Shown here: piece by piece, positions 27,902-36,887 of the stretch
How positions within the stretch are numbered: position 1 is the first letter of the stretch
Layout: the number at the start of each line of letters is the position of its first letter
NCBI RefSeq assembly: GCF_007644035.1
Contig: NZ_VMTV02000471.1
Span: 124,001 to 188,000, forward strand
DNA from: Vogesella mureinivorans
Lineage (GTDB): Bacteria > Pseudomonadota > Gammaproteobacteria > Burkholderiales > Chromobacteriaceae
DNA: 64,000 nt
Direction: 5' to 3'
Notes under the pieces: model-generated
Databases searched by the model: none
Told to the model about the DNA's origin: nothing
What the model saw: only the letters and a program-made list of their open reading frames with translations
Program-made: the position numbers and the translations under genes

Positions 27902-28084
27902 AATATGCAGGTACAACCCAATAGATGAAAGAACAGAACAAACCATAAAATAATGCAGGCTCATTTTAATCAAGCACTTGGCACGCGGCAAATACCGTGC
28001 GCATCAAAGTGCGGCCAACAGTTGGTTTTTACGCCGCTTTCGGTAACAATCGCGCGCCCAGCCTAAAACAAGATGGATTACGCC

Positions 28085-29341
28085 ATGACCTCACCCGTTT
28101 CCCCACCCCAGCAGCACCGCATCGCCGTGATTGGCGGTGGCCCGGCCGGCCTGATGGCTGCCGAAACGCTACTGGCGGCAGGCGTGCAGGTAGAGGTGTT
28201 TGACGCCATGCCCTCGCCTGGGCGCAAATTCCTGCTGGCCGGCGTAGGCGGCATGAATATTACCCACAGCGAACCACAAGCCGACTTTTACCGCCGCTAC
28301 GGCCCGCGCGAAGCGCAGCTGGCCCCCATGCTGGACGCGTTCAATGCCGACGCGCTGCGTAGCTGGGTACACGGCCTGGGTATCGACACCTTTGTGGGTA
28401 GCTCGGGCAAGGTATTCCCGCGTGAAATGAAAGCCGCCCCGCTGTTGCGTGCCTGGCTGGCGCGCCTGCGCGAGGCGGGCATGCAGCTGCATGTGCGCCA
28501 CCGCTGGCAAGGCTGGCTGCCCGATGGCCGCTTGCGCTTTGGCACACCGGATGGCGAGGTGCTGCAAGCGGCCGATGCGGTCATCCTGGCACTGGGCGGC
28601 GGTAGCTGGGCCAAGCTGGGCTCGGATGGCCGCTGGCTGCCCTTGCTCAGTGAAAAAGGGGTGGACACGCTACCACTGGCACCGTCGAACTGCGGCTTCG
28701 AGCGCCCGTGGAGCGAACACTTTGCCAGTAAGTTTGCCGGCCATGCGCTAAAAGGGGTGACTGTGCATTTTGCCGATGCCTGCGGCCAACCTAGCCAGCG
28801 ACGCGGCGAGTTTGTCATCACCGCCACCGGGGTCGAAGGCAACCTGATCTACGCCTACAGCGCGGCCATCCGCGACGCCATTGCACGCGATGGCCAGGCC
28901 ACCATCACGCTGGACCTGCTGCCAGACCGCAGCCCGGCGCGCTTGCTGGCCGAGCTGCAACGCGGCCGTGGTGCCGCCTCGCTGGCCAACCACCTGCGCA
29001 AACAATGCGCCCTGGATGGCGTGAAAGCCGGGCTGCTGCGCGAGCTGCTGGATAAAGACAGCTTTAACGATATGGCTAGCCTGGCCCAAGCCATCAAGGC
29101 ATTACCGCTTACCCTGCACGCAGCACGCCCCATCGACGAAGCCATCAGCACGGCAGGCGGGGTACGGTTCGAGGCCATGGACGAACACGGCATGCTCAAA
29201 GCCCTGCCTGGGGTATTCTGCGCGGGAGAAATGCTGGACTGGGAAGCACCAACGGGCGGCTACTTGCTAACCGCCTGCTTTGCCAGCGGCCGCGCGGCTG
29301 CAACAGGCGCCTTGCAATGGCTAAGTAGCAACAAGCCCTAA
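28085..29341 (+). CDS. BaiN/HI0933-like flavoprotein oxidoreductase
   Basis: 418 residues. The FAD-binding GGGPAGLMAAETLL is at the N-terminus. FLLAGVGGMNITHSEP follows, then LGGGSWAKLGSDG, and the C-terminal AGEMLDWEAPTGGYLLTACFASGRAA, typical of the family. Relatives include bile-acid 7-dehydroxylation BaiN and YhiN-type proteins; the substrate is unknown in proteobacteria. ATG 28085 is chosen; ATG 28073 is possible. The stop overlaps the convergent SBP gene's stop. Confidence 0.88.
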   Translation: MTSPVSPPQQHRIAVIGGGPAGLMAAETLLAAGVQVEVFDAMPSPGRKFLLAGVGGMNITHSEPQADFYRRYGPREAQLAPMLDAFNADALRSWVHGLGIDTFVGSSGKVFPREMKAAPLLRAWLARLREAGMQLHVRHRWQGWLPDGRLRFGTPDGEVLQAADAVILALGGGSWAKLGSDGRWLPLLSEKGVDTLPLAPSNCGFERPWSEHFASKFAGHALKGVTVHFADACGQPSQRRGEFVITATGVEGNLIYAYSAAIRDAIARDGQATITLDLLPDRSPARLLAELQRGRGAASLANHLRKQCALDGVKAGLLRELLDKDSFNDMASLAQAIKALPLTLHAARPIDEAISTAGGVRFEAMDEHGMLKALPGVFCAGEMLDWEAPTGGYLLTACFASGRAAATGALQWLSSNKP

Positions 29342-30090
29342 TCGCCTACCGCCTGGATGGCCGCCAGCGACGAGCCGTACTGTTGACGATAAAAGCGGTC
29401 TAGCTGACCGCTACGCTGCCAGCGCAGCGCCTCCTTATCCAGCGCCTGCGCGAAGTTGGCCAAGCCAGGGCGCACGGCCACCGGCTGCTGCATACTGGCG
29501 GCCACCGGGCGTAGCACTCGCATCTGCCGGCGGCTTTGCAGCGGCAAGCTGGACGCAACGTAGCGTTCATCATCAAACACCACATCGATTTTATTGCGCA
29601 TCAGCAGGGTAAACAGCCCGTCGGCGTCGTAAGCCTCCACCCGGGACCAGTCTCGCTGTAAAGCCAACCGGTCCGGGTAGCGATAATGCTGCCCCCACCC
29701 TACGCGTAGACCCGAAAACTGGCTCAGGCCGGTGAATGCCTTATGCGGCGAGTGATAAGGCACCATGGCACTCAAAACCCAGAACACCATGGGCCGCTTT
29801 GTCAGCAACCAGCCTTCCAGCTGTTCTTTATTCGGCGTAAAAGCCAGCGCATCCGCCCCACCAGACGCCGCCAGCTTGCGGCAGGCTTGCAATGACAAAA
29901 ACTGGTATTGCACGCGCAAGTGCTGCTTGTTGGCTGCTTGCTCTATCCAGCTAGCCGCCATGCCGGCTACGCGGCCGGCATCGTCACGGTACAAGAATGG
30001 CGGCCAGGCCTCGGCACACACTTTCACCACAGCAGCATGGGCAGCTGCCGGCAAGAGCAAAGCCGTGATGATCAGTCTATGCAACAACAT
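29338..30090 (-). CDS. Periplasmic solute-binding protein (SBP_bac_3 type)
   Basis: 250 residues with signal peptide MLLHRLIITALLLPAAAHA. The mature part begins VVKVCAEAWPPFLYRDDAGRVAGMAASWIE and contains VFDDERYVASSL. It belongs to the family-3 amino-acid-type binding proteins, often found in Chromobacteriaceae without transporters. No ABC genes are nearby. The start at 30090 has AGG just upstream. It overlaps the flavoprotein gene's end by 4 bp. Confidence 0.86.
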   Translation of the reverse strand: MLLHRLIITALLLPAAAHAAVVKVCAEAWPPFLYRDDAGRVAGMAASWIEQAANKQHLRVQYQFLSLQACRKLAASGGADALAFTPNKEQLEGWLLTKRPMVFWVLSAMVPYHSPHKAFTGLSQFSGLRVGWGQHYRYPDRLALQRDWSRVEAYDADGLFTLLMRNKIDVVFDDERYVASSLPLQSRRQMRVLRPVAASMQQPVAVRPGLANFAQALDKEALRWQRSGQLDRFYRQQYGSSLAAIQAVGD

Positions 30091-30274
30091 ACCTGCCCTT
30101 TTCTGCTTTGCAGGCACACGGTGGTGCCGGATCCAGGAAGCTCGCCACCGGCAGCCTGCGCAGGTGCGGTTGCGAACAGATAAGCCAGATCTATTGTTTG
30201 CATTACACACTTCAATACTGTGCACCGCAATATGCAGTGTGCACAGTATTTGCCATATCAATAAAATCATTGGC

Positions 30275-30305
30275 AAAAAAACGGCCAACCCGACAAGGTT
30301 GGCCG
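30275..30305 (-). terminator. Intrinsic terminator built from two inverted TTGGCCGC-type motifs
   Basis: Reading leftward, stem CGGCCAACC, loop TTGTCG and stem GGTTGGCCG are followed by T7. It ends the MCP transcript (30360-32156). One arm is an exact copy of the window-wide repeat; the other ends in CGTT rather than CGC. Confidence 0.85.
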
Positions 30306-30359
30306 CAGCGATTTTGGAAACCAAGCAACGTTAGCCGTGCATGACAACACGGCTGTGAG

Positions 30360-32156
30360 CTATGTCTGAAACAAAGAGCCAGGGTCAAAGCCAACCCGGA
30401 TGGCGCCCCAATGCCTGCCGCCAATCATCACCGGCAGAGCAATCTCGGACAGAATTTCCCCCGTATCACGCATATAGGTCTGTAGCAGGAAAGGCTGCTT
30501 GCTGCGCGCCGACTTCAAGCCGGTAGGGTCGTTGAAAATGCGTTTGTCGCGGCTACCGACCAGATCCAGCTGCGGGTCGCCTGTCTGCGGCTTGGAATAA
30601 AAACTGTTATGCGTGGGCGCGTAGCCATTGTTATCCACCAACAGACAGAAGCGCCCGCCGGTCACATTCTGCACCACACGGTCGTACACTTTCTGCAGCG
30701 GCAGCTCCAGCTTGGTGTCGTACTGGGTGTGATACTTGGCTGGGCTGGTGCCCGCGATTGGCTGATAACGCTGGTCGAAAATATCACAGCCGTCCTGCTG
30801 CGCCTTCTCCAGCAGTGCTACCAGCTCGCCACAGGCATGGCGCGCCTGGCTGATGGTGTCATCCAGAATGCCTTCGCCCAATACAAAGCGCGCCACCAGC
30901 TCCTGCACTTCCTCCGCCGCACGCGACAGGGTGACAGAATCCTGCTCGGACTGCTTCAGGCTAGTGGAAACCGAGTCGCTCAAGGTACTGATCTCGCCAA
31001 CGTTGGCCGCAATCTGCTGGTTCGAGCTGGCAAACTCCCCCATGGTGGTGGCGATCTGCCCCATGCGGCTGGCGGTGCTTTCGAAATCACCCATCATGCG
31101 GCCAAAGTGGTGTGAAGAGCGGTCTACTACCTCGCGTGCCTGCGCGGTATCACGCGTGATCACGGCGGTTTCGTCTTTGGTGTTTTGTACCAGGCTCAGC
31201 ATGCCGTCGATATTGCCGCTGATTTCGTCGGTGGCCACTTTCACGCGCTCGGCCAGCTTGCGTACCTCATCGGCCACCACGGCAAAACCGCGGCCAGCCT
31301 CGCCCGCGCGCGCCGCCTCGATAGCGGCGTTCAAGGCCAGCAGGTTGGTTTGTTCGGACACATCCTTGATCAGGTCGGCGATGGTCTTGATGCTGGCAGA
31401 ACGGCTGTTCAGCTCGTCCACCGTGCCGTTAAAGGTATTCACCCGCTGACTCACACCACCAATCTTTTGCGCGGCGTCCTGCAGCTCGGCGTAGGACGCC
31501 TTGGCCACGTCCAGGTTATGCAGGGTGGTGGCGGAAATCTGCTGTGTATCCGCCGACACCTGGATAACGCCCTGGGTAGAGCGGTCACTGGCATCGCTTA
31601 CCTGCCCTGCCAGAGCGGCCTGCTGTGTGGCATGGGCTACCGAGGCGCTAATGTGCTTGCGGGTGCGGGCCGAATCCATGGCAATGCGCATGGTCATGGT
31701 GCGGACATTGCTGATGATTTCGCGCATTTTCTGCAGAAAATCGTTGTAAGACAGCGACAAATCGCGGATTTCGTCGTAGGTGATGGTAGGAATCTCGCGC
31801 GACAAATCGCCCTCGCCGGCGCCAATTTCGCGAAAAATCGAAATGATCATCTTCAGCGGGCGCACGATGAGATAGCGCAGGTACCACACCATGAAGGCAA
31901 TAAACACCAGCGACACCGCCCAGATTGCCACCGACCAGTAAATGGTACGGTCGAGCAAGGCGTGTATCTGCTGCAGGCTATCCGGCCCCAGCTGCTGCGT
32001 GCTCACCAGGCTGCGGATTTCCTCAAGAGAATTATAGACATAGGCAATAAGCACCAGCTGGAACAAGCTGATGAAGAAGAAGCTGCAAAGCTTTTTGGTA
32101 AGAGAATTCCAGAAGGTTTTCTCTATCAGGAAATATGTCTTCCAGAACCACTCCAT
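30360..32156 (-). CDS. Methyl-accepting chemotaxis protein with C-terminal sensory-like domain
   Basis: 598 residues. Two membrane segments at about 25-45 and 72-92 enclose only a short periplasmic loop. A HAMP-like region follows ([24 protein letters not shown]), then the MCP signalling tip ([31 protein letters not shown]). After the signalling helix comes an extra domain of about 150 residues ([58 protein letters not shown]) ending [13 protein letters not shown], which resembles a Cache/PAS-type fold in the cytoplasm. GTG 32159 is equally possible as start; GAGGAG precedes both. Confidence 0.92.
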   Translation of the reverse strand: MEWFWKTYFLIEKTFWNSLTKKLCSFFFISLFQLVLIAYVYNSLEEIRSLVSTQQLGPDSLQQIHALLDRTIYWSVAIWAVSLVFIAFMVWYLRYLIVRPLKMIISIFREIGAGEGDLSREIPTITYDEIRDLSLSYNDFLQKMREIISNVRTMTMRIAMDSARTRKHISASVAHATQQAALAGQVSDASDRSTQGVIQVSADTQQISATTLHNLDVAKASYAELQDAAQKIGGVSQRVNTFNGTVDELNSRSASIKTIADLIKDVSEQTNLLALNAAIEAARAGEAGRGFAVVADEVRKLAERVKVATDEISGNIDGMLSLVQNTKDETAVITRDTAQAREVVDRSSHHFGRMMGDFESTASRMGQIATTMGEFASSNQQIAANVGEISTLSDSVSTSLKQSEQDSVTLSRAAEEVQELVARFVLGEGILDDTISQARHACGELVALLEKAQQDGCDIFDQRYQPIAGTSPAKYHTQYDTKLELPLQKVYDRVVQNVTGGRFCLLVDNNGYAPTHNSFYSKPQTGDPQLDLVGSRDKRIFNDPTGLKSARSKQPFLLQTYMRDTGEILSEIALPVMIGGRHWGAIRVGFDPGSLFQT

Positions 32157-32274
32157 CACATGCTCTCCTCTTGCGTTTTTATTTAGGCTTTATAGCTTGC
32201 GACACCACTAATCTATACATGTTATCTATAAATTATTGTACTGACTATTCAGTAGCTGTTGATAGTAGTCAAGC

Positions 32275-32871
32275 CTATGGCAACCTTACCCACTCCAGCC
32301 AATGCTCATCCGGGTGAAATACCGGCAATGAACCCGCGATCGGCACCTGCTTTTGCAGCATAAAGTAGGGCCCAAGAGACTGCTGCAAATTGAACAACGA
32401 GGTACCAAACGGCGGGCCTTTGGCCTGATCGCGCAAGAAGAAGTAGCCCGCCAGCACACCGCCAGCGGGTATCAGCTCGGCCATGCGCTGCGCGTAGCGG
32501 TCGGCTAGCGCCGGTGGCAAGGCACAGAGGAACGCCCGCTCGTATACCCAGTCCCAGGCACCCGCAATGGCATCGCCAAAAAAATCGGCCTCGATGATAC
32601 GGGATGTCAGCGCCGGGCACGCCGCACGGGCACGCGCTACGGCAGCAGGGCTGAAATCGAATGCCAGCGCATCGCAGCCCTGCCCTGCCAGCTGCTGCAG
32701 CTCGTAGGCACTACCACAGCCGGGTATCAACACACGGCGCACATGGCCACTAGCCAGCAAGGCGCTGGCATGCTCGACAAAGCCGGCAGGCAAGCCGGCA
32801 CTGTCCCACGGGGTCACGTCTTTCTGATAGCGCGTTTCCCAGAAATCGGCCTTGCTGCTGTCTTGTGCCAT
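32275..32871 (-). CDS. TPMT-family methyltransferase
   Basis: 198 residues. It has FWETRYQKDVTPWDSAG, the SAM-binding VLIPGCGSAYELQQLAGQG, FDFSPAAVARAR and YERAFLCALPP, features of the thiopurine S-methyltransferase/thiol methyltransferase family. Substrates may be chalcogen or thiol compounds. MAQDSSKADF at 32871 has GGAG 6 nt upstream. It stands alone between an MCP gene and the DUF1289 gene. Confidence 0.9.
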   Translation of the reverse strand: MAQDSSKADFWETRYQKDVTPWDSAGLPAGFVEHASALLASGHVRRVLIPGCGSAYELQQLAGQGCDALAFDFSPAAVARARAACPALTSRIIEADFFGDAIAGAWDWVYERAFLCALPPALADRYAQRMAELIPAGGVLAGYFFLRDQAKGPPFGTSLFNLQQSLGPYFMLQKQVPIAGSLPVFHPDEHWLEWVRLP

Positions 32872-32951
32872 GCTGTACTCCATCATTGACTGCCATGAAC
32901 ATAGCATTCGATAAACCGATGCCTCAATATAAATCTGTCACATAAGGCTTG

Positions 32952-33353
32952 TTACTGCGCAAGCCAAGCAGATAGCTGCTGCGACCAACTATCCAGCGAC
33001 ACCTCCAGCGCCAGCTCGCGCTCGCCATAGGTCAAAGGCAGCCAGCGCCGCCCGCCATCCACATAAGGCTGGCCCAGCAGCAGCACACCGCCCTCGCGCA
33101 GGGTAAACCTGGCGGATTCGCTGCCCGCCTGTGACAGCACCTCCAGATGGCCGTGTAGCGGGCGCACCACGGCCAACCATACCTTGCGCACCGACAGGCA
33201 AGCCCAGCAGTGGTCTTTCTCGGCCTGGCTCAGCTCGCCCCAAAAACTGATCTCGTCAAAGGTGCGCGCACAGCCGCGGCAGACATCGTCGCCGATGGCG
33301 GTAGAACAAATGCCAACGCAAGGCGTATCAGGCTGCTGGTTTAACGATGACAT
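32952..33353 (-). CDS. DUF1289 domain protein
   Basis: 133 residues. The N-terminal half is DUF1289, with cysteines in PCVGICSTAIGDDVCRGCARTFDEISFW that suggest a small metal site, followed by HCWACL. The C-terminal half is not recognised (LLLGQPYVDGGRRWLPLTYGERELALEVSLDSW). Function unknown. It is divergent from the small gene at 33435. Confidence 0.85.
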   Translation of the reverse strand: MSSLNQQPDTPCVGICSTAIGDDVCRGCARTFDEISFWGELSQAEKDHCWACLSVRKVWLAVVRPLHGHLEVLSQAGSESARFTLREGGVLLLGQPYVDGGRRWLPLTYGERELALEVSLDSWSQQLSAWLAQ

Positions 33354-33434
33354 GTAATAATAAATTCATGTTTCTTGACGGATAACGCCATATGATTGAT
33401 AAATAAATGTAACTAATAATACACACGCCAACAC

Positions 33435-33680
33435 ATGCAACGAGATGAATCACTGATCTACAGCATCCTCAGAATGCTGCGCAGCCGTGCCCCCGGCAGC
33501 CTGGAAGAAAACCGCATCGTGAGCACCCTGGGGCAAGCTTCCCCCGGGCGCATCGCACACATCCGCGAGCAGCTGCAGTACCTGCACAGCACCGGCATGC
33601 TCAAGCGCATTCTGGTCGCCAAGAACCGCACTGCCTACCAGCTGGACTGGCCAGGCTACGACTACCTGGACGGCGCCTGA
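33435..33680 (+). CDS. Small hypothetical protein, possible winged helix
   Basis: 81 residues: SLIYSILRMLRSRAPGSLEENRIVSTL, then RIAHIREQLQYLHSTGMLKRIL and TAYQLDWPGYDYLDG. The helix-helix-strand pattern and the YLHSTGML segment look like a small winged helix. I do not recognise a family. There is no obvious ribosome site before ATG 33435, which weakens the start. Confidence 0.6.
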   Translation: MQRDESLIYSILRMLRSRAPGSLEENRIVSTLGQASPGRIAHIREQLQYLHSTGMLKRILVAKNRTAYQLDWPGYDYLDGA

Positions 33681-33703
33681 GCCCGAATCCTGAACCTGAA
33701 CGC

Positions 33704-33725
33704 AAAAAAGCTGCCGTCGGCAACA
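33704..33725 (-). terminator. Intrinsic terminator of the LysE-family gene
   Basis: Reading leftward, GTTGCC-GAC-GGCAGC is followed by T6. It lies 46 bp past the stop of 33771-34382. Confidence 0.7.
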
Positions 33726-33770
33726 TAGCAGAAAGCAGCCAGGGCGCACCAGCCCGAAACCCTACGCCGC

Positions 33771-34381
33771 TTAGGCCGTGAACGCCAGCCACAGCCCCAG
33801 GCACAACATGGCCAAGGCAGCCAAGCGGTCGATGATAGCCTGCTGGCGCAGATACCTCTGCCGCACCCTGGCAGAAGAAAACGCGCACGCTACCAGGGCA
33901 TACCAGCCTGCTTCCACCAGCCAAACCAGCAGCACGACCGGCCAATACGCAGACAGCGGCAGCGCCGCGGGCAAGAGCGCGGCAAAGACTGCGGCATACA
34001 CCAGCAGCGTCTTGGGGTTGGATAACTGGGCCAGGCACCCCGCCAGCACGCCCTGCCACAGCGTCAATACGCCCGCAGTGCGAGCACTAGCCGGCACCGC
34101 CACACCCGCGCCACGCCACATGCGATAGCCCAGCCAGCACAGGAAGGCTGCGCCGGCCAAGCGCACAGCTTGCAGCCATTCCGGTGCGATCTGGCGCTGC
34201 CAGCCCGATGCGGCCAACATGGCAAAACAGACGGCCCCCACGCCCATACCCAAGGCCGCCCCCACCGCCACCCTGCGTGGCTGCCCCAGCGCCAGCTGCA
34301 CCACCAACCAGAAGCTGGGGCCGGGGCTCATCGCCCCCAGCAGCAACACGCCACCCAGTGCGGCCAGCGCGCCCCAGTCCA

Positions 34382-34382
<1 letters not shown>
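33771..34382 (-). CDS. LysE/RhtB-family amino acid exporter
   Basis: 203 residues with six hydrophobic segments. Family signatures are LLLGAMSPGPSFWLVVQLALGQPRRVAVGAALGMGVG and the LSNPKTLLVYAAVF motif. It exports amino acids or homoserine-like compounds; the substrate is not predictable. Its ATG overlaps the stop of the yfcF-like gene (TGATG), so translation is probably coupled. Confidence 0.9.
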
Positions 34383-35068
<686 letters not shown>

Positions 35069-35131
35069 CTAAATGACGCAAGTGGCCGTGAAAATCGATC
35101 ATTTCTGGCCAGTTCCGTTAGTATGGCTTAC

Positions 35132-36025
35132 ATGAATACCCTCCCGCCGCTTTCCGCACTACGCAGCTTCGAAGCCGTGGCACGCCTGGGCAGTGTCAGC
35201 CGTGCCGCCACCGAGCTGTGTATTACCCACTCTGCCGTCAGCCAGCAGCTGAAATTGCTGGAAAGCCAGCTGGCCACACCGCTATTCAGCAAGGTTGGCC
35301 GCAAGCTGCAGCTGAGCGAGGCCGGGCGCACCTATGCGCTGAAGGTACGGGTAACGCTAGCCGAGCTGGCCGACGCCACCCGCCAGCTGCAGCAGCAAAC
35401 ACCACAACAGCAACTGGTGCTGGCGGTACTGCCGTCTTTTGCCCAGCAGTGGCTGCTGCCGCGCCTGCCCGGCTTTCGGCAACGCTACCCGCAATACAGC
35501 CTCACCCTGCACGCCAGCCTGGATATCCAGCCACTGGCGTACGGCCAGATCGATATGGGCATACGCATGGGGCGCGGTGGCTGGCAAGGGCTGCAACAGG
35601 AGGCGCTGATGCAGGACCATCTGGTCGTGGTAGCCGCACCGCATTTCCGCCACGGTCAGTTGCCCGCCAGCGCCGAAGACATCGTCGCCAGCCCTATCGT
35701 GCATACCGTGGAATCATGGCATGGCTGGTGCCAACAGGCGCAGGTGGCCGAGCCGCCACCGGGTGCGCTGTGGATCAACGACAGCAACCTGCTGTTGGCC
35801 GCCGTCCTGCAAGGGGAAGGCTTGGCGCTGATGCGCCACAGCCTGGTAGCACGCCACCTGGCGGATGGGCGGCTGTGCCAGCTTAGCCCGCTCACCGTGC
35901 CGCACCCGTCGGCACTCTGGCTGGTCTGGCCACAGCACCCGCAGCTCAGCCAGAAGCAGGCCGACTTTCGCCACTGGCTGCACGGCGAAATCGCCGCCTA
36001 CCGGCAAGGCCTGCCGGCGGGCTAG
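35132..36025 (+). CDS. LysR-family regulator, GcvA-like
   Basis: 297 residues. The N-terminal HTH is [41 protein letters not shown], with a LysR substrate-binding domain after it. The PPLxALRxFEA start is typical of the GcvA subgroup. It is divergent from yfcF-lysE across 120 bp and may control them. ATG 35123 is also in frame; neither has a clear ribosome site. Confidence 0.92.
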   Translation: MNTLPPLSALRSFEAVARLGSVSRAATELCITHSAVSQQLKLLESQLATPLFSKVGRKLQLSEAGRTYALKVRVTLAELADATRQLQQQTPQQQLVLAVLPSFAQQWLLPRLPGFRQRYPQYSLTLHASLDIQPLAYGQIDMGIRMGRGGWQGLQQEALMQDHLVVVAAPHFRHGQLPASAEDIVASPIVHTVESWHGWCQQAQVAEPPPGALWINDSNLLLAAVLQGEGLALMRHSLVARHLADGRLCQLSPLTVPHPSALWLVWPQHPQLSQKQADFRHWLHGEIAAYRQGLPAG

Positions 36026-36030
36026 AAAAC

Positions 36031-36063
36031 AAAAAAGCCACCCGCGCTGCGGATGGCTTTTTT
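36031..36063. terminator. Bidirectional intrinsic terminator
   Basis: A6-GCCA-CCC-GC-gct-GC-GGA-TGGC-T6. It serves LysR rightward and tRNA-Pro leftward. Confidence 0.87.
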
Positions 36064-36078
36064 GCTGAATTGGTTCTT

Positions 36079-36155
36079 TGGTCGGGGCGAGAAGATTCGA
36101 ACTTCCGACCCCCTGCACCCCATGCAGGTGCGCTACCAGGCTGCGCTACGCCCCG
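36079..36155 (-). tRNA. tRNA-Pro (anticodon GGG)
   Basis: A 77-nt cloverleaf with acceptor CGGGGCG, anticodon loop ATGGGGT and encoded CCA. It follows merR and has its own promoter. Confidence 0.96.
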
Positions 36156-36170
36156 ACTAAAGAGGTGAAA

Positions 36171-36199
36171 ATTATAGAGTCATTTTCACTCTTTGCCAA
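36171..36199 (-). promoter_or_regulatory. Sigma-70 promoter of tRNA-Pro(GGG)
   Basis: Reading leftward: -35 TTGGCA (36194-36199), a 17-bp spacer and a perfect -10 TATAAT (36171-36176). The -35 lies inside the 3' end of merR. Confidence 0.83.
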
Positions 36200-36539
36200 G
36201 CGAAATATCCAGCCAGTCTACAATCGATTGCAGCTCTTTGCGTACTTGCTGGGCAGTCAGCGGTGCCTGCTCGGCACTGCCGCCTTGCAAGCGCTGGCGT
36301 GCGCCCTGCAGGGTAAAACCATCGTCGTACAGCAGGTCGCGTATCTTGCGCACCAGCAGTACTTCACCATGCTGGTAATAGCGGCGGTTACCACGGCGCT
36401 TGACGTTACGCAGCTCGGAAAACTCCTGCTCCCAGTAACGCAGCACGTGCTGTTTTACACCTGTCAGCTCGCTGACCTCACCGATGGTGAAATAGCGCTT
36501 GGCCGGAATCGCCGGCAGCTCAGCCTTGTTTGTCGGCAT
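36186..36539 (-). CDS. MerR-family transcriptional regulator
   Basis: 117 residues. A MerR HTH ([28 protein letters not shown]) is followed by [37 protein letters not shown] and a short tail without an obvious ligand domain. The conserved pheST-ihfA-merR-tRNA-Pro order is seen across beta-proteobacteria. The start at MPTNKAELP overlaps ihfA by 20 bp. Its targets are unknown. Confidence 0.9.
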   Translation of the reverse strand: MPTNKAELPAIPAKRYFTIGEVSELTGVKQHVLRYWEQEFSELRNVKRRGNRRYYQHGEVLLVRKIRDLLYDDGFTLQGARQRLQGGSAEQAPLTAQQVRKELQSIVDWLDISLGKE

Positions 36540-36822
36540 GATGTTGTTCAACCATTCCCTTGAGTTTCTGACTTGCATGGAAAGTTACCACGCGTCGGGC
36601 GGTGATGGGAATCTCTTCCCCGGTTTTCGGGTTACGGCCGGGGCGCTGCGGCTTGTCGCGCAGCTGGAAATTACCGAAACCGGATAGCTTGACGCTGGTA
36701 CCGGTTTCCAGGGTGGCGCGGATCTCTTCAAAAAAAGACTCCACCATGTCCTTGGCTTCGCGCTTGTTCAGGCCCACCTTGTCAAACAGCAGATCGGCCA
36801 ACTCGGCTTTGGTCAAAGTCAT
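36520..36822 (-). CDS. ihfA: Integration host factor subunit alpha
   Basis: A 100-residue DNA-bending protein of the HU/IHF family: [70 protein letters not shown], with the intercalating Pro in RPGRNP. With IhfB it bends DNA at specific sites. It lies downstream of pheT, after a hairpin at 36854-36874. Confidence 0.97.
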   Translation of the reverse strand: MTLTKAELADLLFDKVGLNKREAKDMVESFFEEIRATLETGTSVKLSGFGNFQLRDKPQRPGRNPKTGEEIPITARRVVTFHASQKLKGMVEQHHADKQG

Positions 36823-36853
36823 GACAATTCCTCACTACAACATCAGATAAAAC

Positions 36854-36874
36854 GCCACCCGCCCTGCGGGTGGC
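36854..36874 (-). terminator. Hairpin between pheT and ihfA
   Basis: The stem GCCACCCGC/GCGGGTGGC with a 3-nt loop is followed leftward by GTTTTAT. The short T tract suggests a partial terminator that lowers ihfA expression from the pheST transcript. Confidence 0.65.
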
Positions 36875-36887
36875 CAACAGGGATAAA

